64,000 nt of DNA from Nautilus pompilius (taxonomy: Eukaryota > Mollusca > Cephalopoda > Nautilida > Nautilidae): the NCBI GenBank assembly GCA_018389105.1, contig JACATO010002207.1, positions 428,501-492,500 of the forward strand, in the 5' to 3' direction. Made by a program: the position numbers and the translations under genes. This document shows positions 25,301 through 37,400 of the stretch, one piece after another. The notes beneath the pieces were generated by a model. It made no database searches and was not told the origin of the DNA. It saw only the letters and a program-made list of their open reading frames with translations. Every line of letters starts with the position of its first letter. Position 1 is the first letter of the stretch.

Positions 25301-27840
25301 GCGATCTTTTGGCTGAAAGGAGCTGGGGGGGTCTTTAATATCTGAGAGAGGGGCAGCACGTGCTCCGCGCTAAATTTAAAGACGAAAGTATATCTTCTTG
25401 ACCCCCACGATGGAGGTCAACGTTAATTCGATGGATAAAAAGGTAAAAAAAGGAAAAAAAGAAAAAGTGGGGTTTGGGGGGGGGTGCAGTACAAAACAAA
25501 GTTCTTGCTTCTCCATTCTCCCCAAGTCTTTACGTTAGGACTTCTCGAAACCCCTAAAATGATAGATGGGATCTTTAGGTAAATTGTGAGCCCGGAAAGG
25601 GGAAGGAGGAATTGGCGCCAGAAAATAACGGTTGTCGTCGTGCTGAACGGGGAAGCAGAAAGGGATCTTCTGAGATCCGTTCAGACCCCTCCCGTGTCCC
25701 CAGTCCCGCGCCTTACTTGAAGTTGCAGTAATGAATGCTCGAGCAAACCCCCGATAGCAGATCGACTCGAATCTGCAGCCCCGACTGATTAGAAACGTAA
25801 ACCCATCAGAGGAGGAAAATAGGGGACTTAAGACGCGGTGTTGTTGCTGGCGGATCAGACAAACATGCACGATAAAAGACGGCCCGAAATGACACGGATG
25901 GCTGATCGAGTTAAAGGGGATAAAGTGACTAATAGGAAGCCCGATCTCCCTCCCACGTCCTTCTTGCAGTTACTGAAACAAACGGTTCCGGTTTAGACAG
26001 GAACAGCTGAAGTTTTAATGTGATCCGAAACAACCCCACTTTATGACCGACACCGGTCAGCTGGGTTCGTGAAAGAGGGAAAGAGGAGGAGGTGGGTGGT
26101 GGGGGGGGGAGTACATGCAAAACGACTGCATCAAGAGGACATCGTCCATGGAACGAAACTCCGATTCCTAATGCTGCCATTCGTGGACTGCTCCACTAGA
26201 ACAGAGTCAGGTGGGCGTCGGAACCCACCACTTGCTGTAACATATCCGGCGGCACGGTATTGTGTGGGTTAACGTCACGCGCCGAGACCTGCCCCCCCCA
26301 GCTCTCCTCTATCCGAGCTTCCTGTCGTCCCCAGCGGCCCCGTCTTTACTTCCTTCCAAGGTAGAAACGCTAGAAAGAGACAGCGAGCGAACACGTGAAC
26401 ACGTCTCCGCGTCAGGACCCCGAACTCCGCGAGCTGCCCGCGCTTGTGATAGATTTCCAGATTGTCTGCCCTTCAGAGGTCGCTGCCGCAGTCGAGAAGT
26501 AACTCGATGGTCCAAGAGCGACGCGGTTGTAGATAAGAAAAAAAAAAACAAAAACAAATAGAAAGGCGACGGGAAGGAACTCGCGATCCTGCTTATTTAC
26601 GGGTGGGATTTTCTGGATCGATACGGCTGCGAGGTGGTAATTGCGCAGCGCCACTTCGCCCACATTCCTACGACTGCCGTCTTTTGATGCGTGCGTAAGC
26701 GGCAGTCAGTTTAGCCGATGAGCAAAGAGATAGGGAAGAATCGAAGAGGGGGGGGGGGAGAGGAGGAGGAGGAGGAGAAACGTGAATCCTAACCTCGGTG
26801 AGAGGCGCGAGTCGGGAACGTATTAAGGGGGGTGGCACCGGAAGATGTTTATCGAGGTAAGAGGCGTGAAAGATTCATCGTCGGTGCAGACCGATGGCTC
26901 CCTCCCGGGTATCTCGAGAGACGGTAAGACATGGATTAATCAGATTCAGGAGGGGGGGGGGGACGATCGCTATAGACACCGGAGACCGGGTTGGTTTAAA
27001 CCCCCCCTTTTTTTTTTAAAACCCTAAGAAGAAGACAAGACGTTCGGACAGCCGGCGATGACTAGCGGATCGCGCCGCGTCGGTCCGGGGGTCGAAGGGG
27101 CGGAGGGCCGGCCGCCCCCAGCTTGAACAGCTCCGCTGTGAAGGTAGGTAAACCAAGACGGTTAACGCCGGGCGACCTGTCCGTGGCTGCTGCGAGGTGT
27201 CAGGCCCGGTCCGAGAGAAGAGGGTGCTGGGTCGAGAGGAAAACCCCGATTTCGTGCTCCCTAATCTCGTAATCGCTTTGACGTTGCTCCCGACGTGGAC
27301 CCCGAGTCTGGTCGGGTTCTGCTTTGTGCAAATTCTTTTGGCCGTACGTCTGGTTGTATGCACGATTTCACCCGACATTCATTCGTCTCTCCTCCTCTGC
27401 CCGCCGCCGCTTTATGCGGGCTCCCTAAGATAAAGCTGACAACCGGACCGCGGGAATTCCCTGCCGACCCACCGCCCTGTCCCCTTGTTCGACGACGGTG
27501 GACAGTTCCCCACACACAATCCCTGCAGTTATCGGTAGACTGGTGCTCTCCCGAACTATTCGTGCAACCTTTCCCATTGAGAACTTTTGTACTTGTAACT
27601 TCCCCACCATTCAGACTATCTGTCATTTGGCTAAGAAACCCTTTAATTACCCCTATTTGCGGGACTCTCTCCCCCCCCCACTCCTGTCTGTTTCGAGGAT
27701 AGCGCTGGCAGACAATAGCGCGAAGACCGATCGCTATCACGTCAGACCCGAACCCAGTAGCCTCGGCCACAGGTGTCGCCCTTGCCCGCCTCTTTGATGG
27801 TGTAATCCAGTGCTCCAACCAGGCAAAGCTGTCATTCGTA
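25300..27840. promoter_or_regulatory. Broad CpG-rich block with ETS motif and donor-like sites
   Basis: CpG is frequent across about 2.5 kb and stop-free frames of 100-185 codons appear on both strands, as expected of GC-rich DNA. At 26,836-26,862 an ETS-type ACCGGAAG is followed by TTATCGAG|GTAAGA, a good splice donor. Another consensus donor, GAAG|GTAGGT, lies at 27,140-27,149. Together these would suit a promoter with a short untranslated first exon on the plus strand. Runs of eight or more Gs or Cs occur near 25,478, 26,099, 26,745, 26,948 and 27,672. No acceptor or coding exon could be linked to these, so a gene is possible but unproven. Confidence 0.3.
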
Positions 27841-29335
27841 AAAAGACACCCCCACCGAATCGTGTGAAAAGAGGGGCATTGTTCAGGTTTTACTTTGCTT
27901 TAAAAAATAAAAGAAAAAAGAAGTTTTCGCTTTAAAAGGGAAAGACGCTGGGGCTCGTAAATTTGCGAAGAGGCAGACCCAATCTTCTAAGTCAGCTCAG
28001 TCGCAATGACAGCGTGGTTTCACTTTAAAAAAGACTCCGGTATATGGGAGAGTAACATCCCAAACCGCAGTAAGAGCCGACCCCTGACCCGGTATTCCAG
28101 AACTCTCCGTGCCTGATGGCCGATATTAAACACTTTCAAACGTAACGGACCGCTGGACGGTGCGCAGGGAACGATACTATTTACTGTCTGATTTCAGTAG
28201 TAAATTTTGTTTAAATGTACACACAAAATAATTAATGTAAAGTAGATTTTTTTACAAAGTTCGGTTAACTATGGAGTGAATAGATTTCAGAAAATCTGGA
28301 TTATTTTAAAACTCGTACAAACGGCATCGTAGCTCTCCTGCCAAGAAGACTATAAATCACATTGTGTTATTGTTGTGCATACAATACCGGAAGTTGTTCG
28401 TATGGAGGTTGACACCAATACTTTTTCTACCTCCACTGGAGGAGAGCTCAAAAACAAGAAAATACTCTTCTAAATATCAAGAAGACAATATTCCTTCATG
28501 TATTTCTTAGATGCGACTGATAATTTGTAATGAATAACTTTAGAATCCCATTCATAAGTTGAAGTGGTGTATGCTAAAATTGTACGGGAGGACTTCGGTG
28601 TTCTTTTAAAATGTTGATATATAACTACGACCGGAGAGTGATACCTGGAGATAGGTCAGTAGAACGTCTTTAAAGCGTTCGTGAAGATCTTGGTGTATAG
28701 TTATTAACATGGCAGTAAAAGCCATGGAAAGATGGACTTAGTAAATACGAGATGTTTTCCACTATGCTTAACAACTTACGGGATCCATTATATCCTAAAG
28801 TCCACGTGACGGCTCATTAAGATCATTTAGCATGGGAAGATCTTTCTGTTTACCTTTCAAGACAGGAAGCCGACAGTCTTGCTCTACTCGCTGCTTGAAG
28901 AGTGGAAAGATTCAAAAAACGGGATCGAGATTAGTCCTCTTTCTGAACTGCATTTACATGAGTGCCAATGCGATTTAAAAACATGATTTTGGTGTACGTG
29001 GGGTGATGACCACTCAACAGTAAAGTTTCGAATAAAATCATCTTATAAAAGCTCACTAGAAGTGAAATTAGTTTCGATTTTTATTTATCCGTCCCTTGTT
29101 CCCCTTCAGCTGTCAAGAAATAAGATTCTTCGTTTATCCTCATACCCTGGATATATTCCGATTTTTTTTGTTGTTTTTTTTTTAATTATTAATTTGAGAG
29201 TTATGATAGCAAAGAAGATTTAAAAGCTCTAAGTTCGCGCCTCGTTCGTCGTGGCCTTCATTAAACAAAAAATCGGGGTGGGGGGCCGATATTGCTTTCT
29301 ATTCACGGTTATTGCAAAGAACAATTTTACAAAAG
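27841..29335. other. AT-rich intergenic DNA
   Basis: Composition falls back to AT-rich. An ETS-like ACCGGAAGTTG lies at 28,385-28,395. Short frames near 28,400-28,900 resemble no family I know. Nothing is assignable. Confidence 0.4.
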
Positions 29336-29340
29336 TTTCA

Positions 29341-30281
29341 CATCTCTCTCTCTCTCACTCTCTCCCCCTCTGTAATGACGTCATCTCTCTCTCTGTAATA
29401 ACGTCATCTCTCTCTCTCTGTAATGACATCATCCCTCTCTCACTCCATCTTTTTTAGGGTGTTATTAAGAGTGTCGTTTGTATGTTTGGGAGAAGAAGAG
29501 AGAGATGGAGAAATAGATAGATAGATATATAGAGAGAGAGAGAGTGCGATGACGTCATTACAGAGGGAGATAGAGATGATGACGTCATTACAGAGAGCGA
29601 TGACGTCATTACAGACGGAGAGAGAGATGATGATGGCGTCATTACAGAGAGATGATATTACAGAGAGAGATGACGTCATTACAGAGGGGGGAGAGATGAT
29701 GACGTCATTACAGAGGGGAGAGAGAGATGATGACGTCATTACAGAGAGAGATGACGTTATTACAGTGAGCGATGACGTCATTACAGAGGGAGAGAGAAAT
29801 GATGACGTCATTACAGAGAGCGATGATGTTATTACAGAGGGAGAGAGAGATGATGACGTCATTACAGAGAGATGACGTTACTACAGAGAGCGATGATGAC
29901 GTCATTACAGGGGGGAGAGATGGTGATGACGCCATTACAGAGAGATGATATTACAGAGAGAGATGACGTCATTACAGAGAGGGGGAGAGAGATGACGTTA
30001 TTACAGAGAGCGATGACGTCATTACAGAGAGAGATGACGTCATTACAGAGAGGGGGAGAGAGATGATGACGTCATTACAGAGAGATGATGACGTTATTAC
30101 AGAGAGCGATGATGTCATTACAGAGGAGAGAGGGAGATGATGACGTCATTACAGAGGGAGAGAGATGATGACGTCATTACAGAGGAGAGAGGGAGATGAT
30201 GACGTCATTACAGAGGGAGAGAGATGATGACGTTATTACAGAGAGCGATGATGGCGTCATTACAGGGGGAGAGAGAGCCCA
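29341..30281. repeat. CRE-bearing satellite, inverted arrangement
   Basis: The array is built on units of about 20-33 bp of the form (GA)n-GATGACGTCATTACAGAG. On the plus strand from 29,546 to 30,281 there are about thirty units. I count 17 exact TGACGTCA octamers and roughly a dozen one-base variants (TGACGTTA, TGGCGTCA, TGATGTCA, TGACGCCA). At 29,341-29,440 three more units run in the opposite orientation (CTCTGTAATGACGTCATC and variants). A mostly unique spacer of about 105 bp separates the two arms, so the locus is a large imperfect inverted repeat. TGACGTCA is the full consensus site for CREB/ATF proteins. Whether it is bound here is unknown. Confidence 0.95.
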
Positions 30282-30726
30282 TTCCATCTCTTTACCTCTC
30301 CAGTCCCGCAGGTTCACTTAAGAACACTTTCAGGTTTCTCTGAGCTTTTTTTTTTCTAAACAAAATGTCGTCACTAACCCAGCACCGCCATCCTTCTTCT
30401 TATAATATTACTGTTGACATCAAAAACCGCCCAACCTGCAGACGAACGCATACCTGGAGCGCGTCTACGGATCCACTGCAAAGCTTTACTCAGGTGTGTT
30501 TCCAGCGACGCAGCTTCTCCCTTATCAAGATCAAATGTATCGAGTCGCGCGGTCAACCTCTGCGTGCTGCGTGCGAATCTTTCTCAATGAAACTCCGACG
30601 AACCTGTTTCTACATTAGAGTCTGGCAACGTGCAACCACTACCAGACGCTCCCGGATCCAAGCATCTCATACACAGGCGCACGCTGACCCTTCGGGTTCA
30701 TCAGTGGACAGATAGACGAGTCCTTT
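30282..30726. other. Unassigned DNA with a 116-codon open frame
   Basis: A frame from 30,365 has a reasonable start context (acaaaATGTCG) and a possible donor CAG|GTGTGT at about 30,494, but its translation has no domain or signal that I recognise. It begins right beside the satellite. I leave it as a weak candidate and do not call a gene. Confidence 0.25.
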
Positions 30727-30727
30727 A

Positions 30728-30761
<34 letters not shown>

Positions 30762-30774
30762 ATTATTATTATTT
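30727..30774. repeat. (TTA)n microsatellite
   Basis: About fifteen ATT units with one slip. Confidence 0.95.
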
Positions 30775-31260
30775 AGTCTTAGCTAATTGCGGCTCTTATC
30801 GTCTGGTAACTAATAGCTATGTTAGAAGATACCACTTATCGTAACCTTGATGGTTAAACTACAAGTGAACATATCTGTCTAATCAATTTCACCCTCCCCC
30901 CTTCTAAACCCTAATTACGGGCATCTCGATGGAGTCCGACAAAAAGCCGTCAGCAAACTCGATTGCTGAAGACCTAATGAGAAGCCAGATGGCTGTTCTA
31001 TTGTTCTATGCTGACGTCACTTTTGCTTTCTCCGAGAATAAAATCGGCGCCGTTACTTAAATGTATCCTCGTAGCAAAATTTCGCCACAATTCGTGCATC
31101 CCTCAGTAGGTGGCTGGGCTCCCCTAAAACAGCCTTCAGTCAGGTGTACCGTTCTCTCCGTCCGCCCGCCCTGTATTCGCTGATGTGGCGGATCTCCCTC
31201 GCACCTGACTGTTTATAATACACCCGGCTCTGCTCGAGACCCTGACTGACATCTTCGGAC
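30775..31260. other. Mixed intergenic DNA
   Basis: CpG content is moderate. An isolated exact CRE octamer lies at 31,012-31,019. No exon is recognised. Confidence 0.4.
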
Positions 31261-31265
31261 TTGGT

Positions 31266-31291
31266 ACAACAACAACAACAACAACAACAAC

Positions 31292-31356
<65 letters not shown>

Positions 31357-31396
31357 TAATAATAATAATAATGAGAAGAAGAAGAAGAAGAAGAAA
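31266..31396. repeat. (CAA)n-(TAA)n-(GAA)n compound microsatellite
   Basis: Three A-rich trinucleotide arrays adjoin, differing only in the first base of the unit. This is the same pattern of nested unit replacement seen at 4.2 and 11.5 kb. Confidence 0.95.
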
Positions 31397-33680
31397 AGAA
31401 AGTATTTTAGCCGGAATAAACTCGCTCGGTGTTTATCCATAATATAACAGAACAAACAAGGACTGGTTCGAGTACCTGAATGACATCAGAATATCAGGTA
31501 CGTACACTAAAAAAAAACAAAAGGAAAACGGGAAAATAATCAAGGTGGGGTCTTTTGCTTATCCCCGTTTCATTCAGTTAATCTAAAATTAACTTCGCCT
31601 ATTCGACACATTTTGCAACAACAACAAAGAGAAAAACTGAACAAACAGCGAACTTTTCCAATATCTATTTTTTCACCTGGGTGAAAGTTTTCGATTGATT
31701 GTCGTTCTGTTCTATAAATGTAAATCTACCAGGTATACAGGTAAGACCAGGCGTCAAACTTTCAATTTCGCACGTAGCCTTTCTGACTTTGATTTAGGGG
31801 TCATTGATCAGTTTTCTATTGTTTACGCCTGTTTCCCCTCTGAAAATGTTTCTCTTTACCTGTCTTTCATCCCTCCTTTTTCCTTGCAAGGAGAAGCCAC
31901 TCAATTTTTTTAAAACAAGTAATTCCTTTCAGTATAAGTTTCTACGCTTTACCCCCTTTATTCCTTATCGAGATACCTCTCCCCCTATTTCTGTCTCCCT
32001 CCCATCTCTCTCCATCTCCTCCTTCCCCCTTTTTCTTTGCCGAGTTACCTCTCCCTCATCCCTCTCCTTCTCCCCCAACACACACACACACACTGCCAAG
32101 TGTGACAGCGCTGCTACAAAAACCAACGCACCTATTTCAAGGGACGGCCAAGTTCAATTTTAACAAACGGCCAGCAACCGGTGTGACTTCCGGTTCCGGT
32201 AAGATTTTTCCCCACACACCAGTGTTTTCCTGTTTGAGGCAGATTTCAAACAACCACGTAATGGACGAACCGAAAATGACTCGGCGGCGCGGTCGATTAA
32301 AACTGCAAGGGTTCCTGGCTACCTGAAGACCCTCCTCCGAAAATAATAGAAACCTATTGGGAAATAGTTCGGAGCCCCCACTTTAACTACTAGCACGGCC
32401 CCGGACTTTGTTTATAACGATAAATAATTTTGCATTAAGCGCACTTTAATATGCAGTGATTGCAACAACAACAAAAAAAGTACGTTGATCGTGTTTTGAG
32501 GTCAACTTCCGGGAAGACAACTCGTCGCGGCATGTTCGCAGGAAAGGCCGTACGCCAATTTTTTTTTTCTTGTTGGTTACCTTCGGAGAGGGTAAACAAA
32601 CAAGCGTGCGCTGCGCCGAGGGTTTGTTTTCAGAATCCTGTTGCCATATGAGAGAGAGAGGGGGGGGGACAAATGTGTATAGACCGCTCGACCAAACACC
32701 GCTCCAGTCGCTAGGACAGCCACATGCGAAGCATGTGTCAGTGACGACGGGTTGTATCATCTCGTCCAGGCGCAATTCCGAATATTTCTGTTTTCCGCGC
32801 TCAGCGACAGTTTTTATCCTTGTCAGGTGATGAATTCAGGAAAGAATATCAGACGCCGCATCCTTAGCTTTCATACTATTGTATAGGTTTCACCTGATCA
32901 ATCGGGCAAGCGGACGTCAGCATCAACAGGACTAGTAGGAGAAAATGAGGTCCGGCTGACATTACGCAGACCTCTGGTGGAGAGGCGTCTACGATAAGAG
33001 AAATACTAACCCGAACCGCAAAATAGACGCTGGAGATGATCATAAGATCTCTTAATTCATTGTTCAAGCGGGAGGTGACAGATTCGCCGATGAAGGTTTC
33101 TGCCATTTAAGCCGCGGTAACCCCGTTTTGTTTCTTTTCTACCTTGAATCTTGCTTAAGGCCTGCGTGGCAAGGGTTACGGTTCGAATCTCGAACCTCAA
33201 GGTTTTCTTCTCAGCTCATCCGTGGTGTCTTCCACAGAATCAGGTCTTTCTTCCTCCATAAGTGACAAAACAGCTGTGAAAGTAGCGATATTCTACACGC
33301 AGAAGTCTCAGGATTACGACTCGCTGACGGTACACGTCCGGAACATAGTGCCCCAAACAGGTCAATGTATGAATAATATTGAAGAATCACCAACTGATTT
33401 TATGCAGTTATACCAGATTTTGGCCAAGTGCACCTTAAAACCACAAAGTAGAAGAAAATTTAGTGTCATCTTCGACTGTAAAGAGCACCAAAGTGCCCCG
33501 TACCAACCACCATAAAATTTTGAATTCTCCATCTTCTTAAAAAGGTTCCATAATTCCTTTTTCTCTCTGCGCTAAGAAAACTCCTCTGCATCCGGAACCA
33601 GTTTTGTTGTTCCTGTGAAAGGGCGATAACTCTTACCACGTTACTTCTCTCATATTTAATTGCAGCCAGCAAATTCCACA
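31397..33680. other. Intergenic DNA with promoter-like ETS sites
   Basis: At 32,184-32,202 the sequence TGACTTCCGGTTCCGGTAAG holds two ETS cores in tandem and a donor-like CCG|GTAAGA. At 32,506-32,517 ACTTCCGGGAAG is a palindromic ETS site. A perfect 7-bp-arm palindrome, GGTTCGA-atc-TCGAACC, lies at 33,180-33,196. Frames of 60-130 codons here show no domains. This could be a CpG-poor promoter, but no exon could be tied to it. Confidence 0.3.
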
Positions 33681-33685
33681 ACCCA

Positions 33686-33842
33686 TTAACCCATTCGAGA
33701 CGAAGTACGACCTGCACCTCTACGGAAAGCGGTGGACATGGGTCCTGACAGAATAATCCCGTAACTATGCGTTTCCAGGCTCGCGCGGACTGTTGAAGAC
33801 CCCGTAAAAAAAAAAAAGAAAAACGGGCGTCAAGGGGATTAA
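33686..33842. mobile_element. Candidate piggyBac-type MITE
   Basis: A 157-bp interval is bounded by TTAA at both ends. The left end continues CCCATTCGAGACG. The right end, read inward on the other strand, is (T)CCCCTTGACGCCCG. The shared pattern TTAA-CCC-n-TT-GACG recalls the TTAA duplication and CCCTTTG-type ends of piggyBac-derived miniature elements. The inverted repeats are poor and the element holds an A12 run, so this call is tentative. A piggyBac transposase fossil at 9.4 kb shows the family was once present. Confidence 0.33.
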
Positions 33843-35310
33843 ATATGGTAAATGGCACGGAAGCTGTTTGAATCTAACAACGTTACCGTGATATACTGTA
33901 CATTTAAAACAACAAGACAAATAAAGTTTAAAAGAATAAAGATTTTCGTTTTGTTTTTATTTACACTAGCGTTGATCTTTGAAATATGCGCCATGATATT
34001 TTTTTTTAATGTGAGGGGGTGAGAGAACAAGGATTTTAAAGTATAATGGCATTTTGTAATTGTATTCTAATCAATACTTTTAGTGGTGAGCGTAAGCGGC
34101 CATGTTGTTGTTAGGGTTGTTGGGTAAAGGTCAGATGGTTCGCTCCAGCGCTATATTTTCGCATTCGCTGACCTTTGCCGGGACAGACAAACAAACTGCC
34201 AAAATAAACAGCCAATGAAGTTTCGTAAATCAAGATAAGGCTGACATATCAAACAGATTATACCTAAAGCCTCCGACAACATCAAACTGCAATGTGTTAC
34301 AGCTGATACCTATCGCTTTAAGCGAGGCGAGGAAGATTTGCATAAATTGCAGGCTGTAAAGGCCCGAATTCTCCTGCGGATATAAACATCTCAGAAGGCA
34401 GAACTTAAATGGCTGCTTACGGGACAAATACACGGCATTTCTGAGTCTAACACAAAGCAGCCAAAATTCTAATCAGAGAGAGAGAGAAAAAACAAACAAC
34501 GTCGTTACTATGACAGAAGTAATGTAGTCTAAGTTTCCCTTAAATCGATTCATTTCCTGCCAGGAATAAACGCATCAAAGCAGAAATCGATGCATTATAC
34601 AAAATTAGTCAAATATCCTGAAGTCAATAATTCGGAGACGGCCATCTGTGATTTTTAATTCATTTTTAAAGTCGAAGCAGAAATAGTAGTGACATTAGAA
34701 AGCGCACACGTGACAACGTCTTGCACAACTATGACGCAGGAAAAAGGTCGTTTTGCGGTTTTCTTTAAAGGAAAGCTACGGCGACGCCCATGCGTGTTCG
34801 AAAAGTGCTGAGAGTTTAATTATTACTGGAGGTTCTTGAAACTAATCACACAGGTAAGAAGCTGCTACAAAAAAAAGGAAAAAGGTTTTTACCTCGGTTC
34901 CGGAGTAAATAAATTGCGAGTGTCTGGCACCAATAGGGTCCAGTAATTCTTTATGGAAATCCGCCTGTTCTCCGTGTCTTCGCATTACTCTACATTAACA
35001 AGGGCGAGCCCCGGTATGCGCCCTTCTTATCGTTTCATAGGGGGGGGGGAGCAAACAGAAGCAACCCCTTTGTCATTTTAACTGAAGTTAGAACAGAATA
35101 CCCGACGAACTGATTCATTCTGAAATGTTGAAAAGCCAACCTTTAATCGTGACGTTTGCGTCAGTAGATAGCGCGTGCTGCTTCCCGGAAATGAATACCG
35201 GCGACTGACCGGTTCAAGAATCACCGACCGACCCCCCGGCCATGACTGGTTCTCACCCAGTCACGTTCGCGTCGTCCTCCTGCAAACGAGTCTAATAAAC
35301 TGTCCAAACG
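33843..35310. other. Intergenic DNA
   Basis: No gene recognised. It contains an exact 17-mer, TGCACAACTATGACGCA, at 34,722-34,738 that recurs at 52,602-52,618. A G9 run lies at about 35,041-35,049. Confidence 0.4.
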
Positions 35311-35319
35311 ACAGCAATA

Positions 35320-35605
35320 ATAAAAGTGTACAATATAGTGCAGTATGTTACATCACTTAACAGTATAGTAGGGAAACGATTTACTATGATATACCCGTAT
35401 GGTAAGGAACATTAATATCGGGAAATAGTTCGTACGGTGTATTTCAGACAGTATTGTAATAGTATGATACAAACATTACAGATGGTATAACATAGCATAT
35501 CATCACAGTACAATAAAGTTTATTATAGATGGTATGATATAATACGCGATATACAGTAATAGTGCACCACAGAAAAGTACAATACTGTATAATATAAGGA
35601 GGTAA
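35320..35605. repeat. Degenerate AT-rich minisatellite
   Basis: Variants of ACAGTATAATA and ATGATATAATA recur every 15-30 bases (for example CAGTATAGTA, GTATGATAC, GGTATAACATA, GGTATGATATAATA, ACAGTAATAGTG, ATACTGTATAATATA). The pattern is clear by eye, but the units are too diverged to give a consensus with confidence. Confidence 0.5.
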
Positions 35606-35879
35606 GAAGAAGCCAGGTCACCCAGCTCTTGACCGAAGGTTACCTCCCCTCCCCAGCTACTCCCTCTCGCGTCTGGACAGTTGGAAGACTTAGAGCGGAG
35701 AGAATAAACGAGGAACTTACAGACCTGAGACTCTTTCCCTCTTCGCGCCCACGAGAAGAAACCAAAGCGAGATAACCGGATTTTTTTTTCTATCTTTTTT
35801 TTTTTTTTTTTTAAAAAAATTGTTCTCGCGACTCTCGTCTCAGTCATTTGGCGGAATTTCCTCCGGCCAGAACGAGGTC

Positions 35880-37400
35880 CCCCCTGACCACCCTCCTCGT
35901 CGTTATATATACAAAGCGAAAGCTGGGTTGGTTGGCTGGTGGTGGGGGGGGGGATAGTTTAGCAGAACTCGGGAGATGCCGAGATTTAGCGAATCGGCTT
36001 GGCTAGAATTTTACCAATTTAAATTATATGAAGCTTTATATTTTGTTCACTCCTCCCATCCCGCCGGCAAATTATGGCGTCCAACGAAAGAACCAGTCAG
36101 CAGGGTTCCGTATGCAGCCGGATCCTCCGCCGCCTTTTCGCTGCCATGCCGGACCGTATCAATGGCATTCCGCCGCTATGCGCGGGGACCCGAGGAAATG
36201 AGTTCGAAGCATTTATTAGATCAGGGCGGCGCCTCCCTCACATCGGGGTGGGAGGGTTGTCAGGCACAATGCCGGCCGGAGTATTTACCCAATAAAGTCG
36301 ACTGGACGAACGTTGGGCGGCCCGTCCTGCCCGGCCCTCGCTCCTGTCAGGGCCGCTGGAATAACAGAGCAGTCAGGGCGCGGAATCGCAAATCAATTTC
36401 ATAATTATACGTCCGGCCATTCATCCTTTCAGCGGCCCTGTCGAGTTCCATTCACGGTATTAACTCACGCGCAGGGACCGGAAATGAGAGGGAAGGCAGG
36501 AGGCAGGAGGGGGGGGGAGGCAGCTCCCCTCCCTCCCGGGAAAGATGGCGCCCGTGGCAGTGGATGCCGGACTGGCGCCGATCGCGATTTGGATCGCGGG
36601 GCTCTAATGGAGAGGCCACAAGTCGGACTCGGTCGGGCGGCGGAGAGAGACACGCGTTGCCCTGACAACGTCGTTATTCGGCTGGGACGTCTCCGCGGCG
36701 AACTTCAGAACCCCCCCCCCCCGGATGTCACAAAAGAGGCCGCGGAAAATTACAGGCCAGGACGTGAAAGAGTTCCCCACCCATTCCGAACGGGACGGCG
36801 ATAATAATCCAGCCGAGGTGAAAAACCGTATTCATCTTGTCGCGCAGATTTAATATTATAAGATTATTTCCTTCATCGCCGGCCCTCGTCCCATTGAAGA
36901 ACCGCCGAATAGAACTGCACGTGGTCAGGGTATTGAAGAAGACGTGTCATTTTAGTACACAAGTGTCAATCAACATGGCCGCTCGGGAAACCGTCCGTGC
37001 TAAACAAAGCATGCAGAATTCCGCTCCTCATAACCGCCGATTCCGCACAGGCTGATATTAAGAAGCCAGAGAGCTACGCAGCATCGAGACCTGGGTCTGA
37101 GAGGGGGGGGGGACCCCTTTATTTCCATAACCCCGACCAGCTCTCCTATAGAAAAGCGGTCGGTCACGTGACAGTCAATGTTAAGATCTCTTTACGCGGC
37201 AACAAACTGGAGAATTAACATCGCAGTCTCGCCCCCATCCACAGCCGAGATTCGTCAGGTGCTCAAACCGTCAGCCGACACTGGCTGCCGTTTAACTCGA
37301 GTAATAACCCTTCTTCACCTAAGACACGACCAGAACAGAGCGAAACTATTAGGTAGTTTCCACAGGCCGTCAACATAGTTCCAATGTATTACTACTCCCT
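35880..37400. promoter_or_regulatory. Complex CpG-rich block, candidate conserved regulatory element
   Basis: Unlike the repeat-laden neighbours, 36,000-36,480 is high-complexity, CpG-rich sequence with few simple repeats. It combines GC-rich stretches with AT-rich homeodomain/TALE-like sites: AATCAATTTCATAATTATAC at 36,391-36,410, TTTATTAG near 36,210 and ACCCAATAAAG near 36,288. An inverted repeat (CAGGGCCGCTGGAA at 36,348-36,361 against TTTCAGCGGCCCTG at 36,427-36,440) flanks the first site. YY1/TISU-like starts lie at 36,542 (AAAGATGGCGCC) and 36,971 (CAACATGGCCGC, start codon 36,975-36,977). Frames of 142 and 163 codons here are compositional and show no domain. An enhancer or promoter of a developmental gene outside the window is my inference. 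Confidence 0.35.

Noticed and set aside
27261-27818. 185-codon minus-strand frame with antisense frames of 135 and 99 codons
   Set aside because: Both strands are open over the same bases in GC-rich DNA and the protein shows no domain. Treated as compositional.
33170-33200. tRNA B-box-like GGTTCGAATCTC (also at 39,051)
   Set aside because: No A box lies at the right distance and no cloverleaf can be drawn. At 33,180-33,196 the string is better described as a small palindrome.
33466-33858. 130-codon minus-strand frame, partly protein-like
   Set aside because: It overlaps the TTAA-bounded MITE candidate and a poly-A run. I could not place it in any family, so I do not call a gene.
35976-36804. 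Overlapping 142- and 163-codon plus-strand frames
   Set aside because: Rich in Arg, Gly and Pro from GC-rich DNA and they cross G and C runs. The DNA looks more like a regulatory block than coding sequence.
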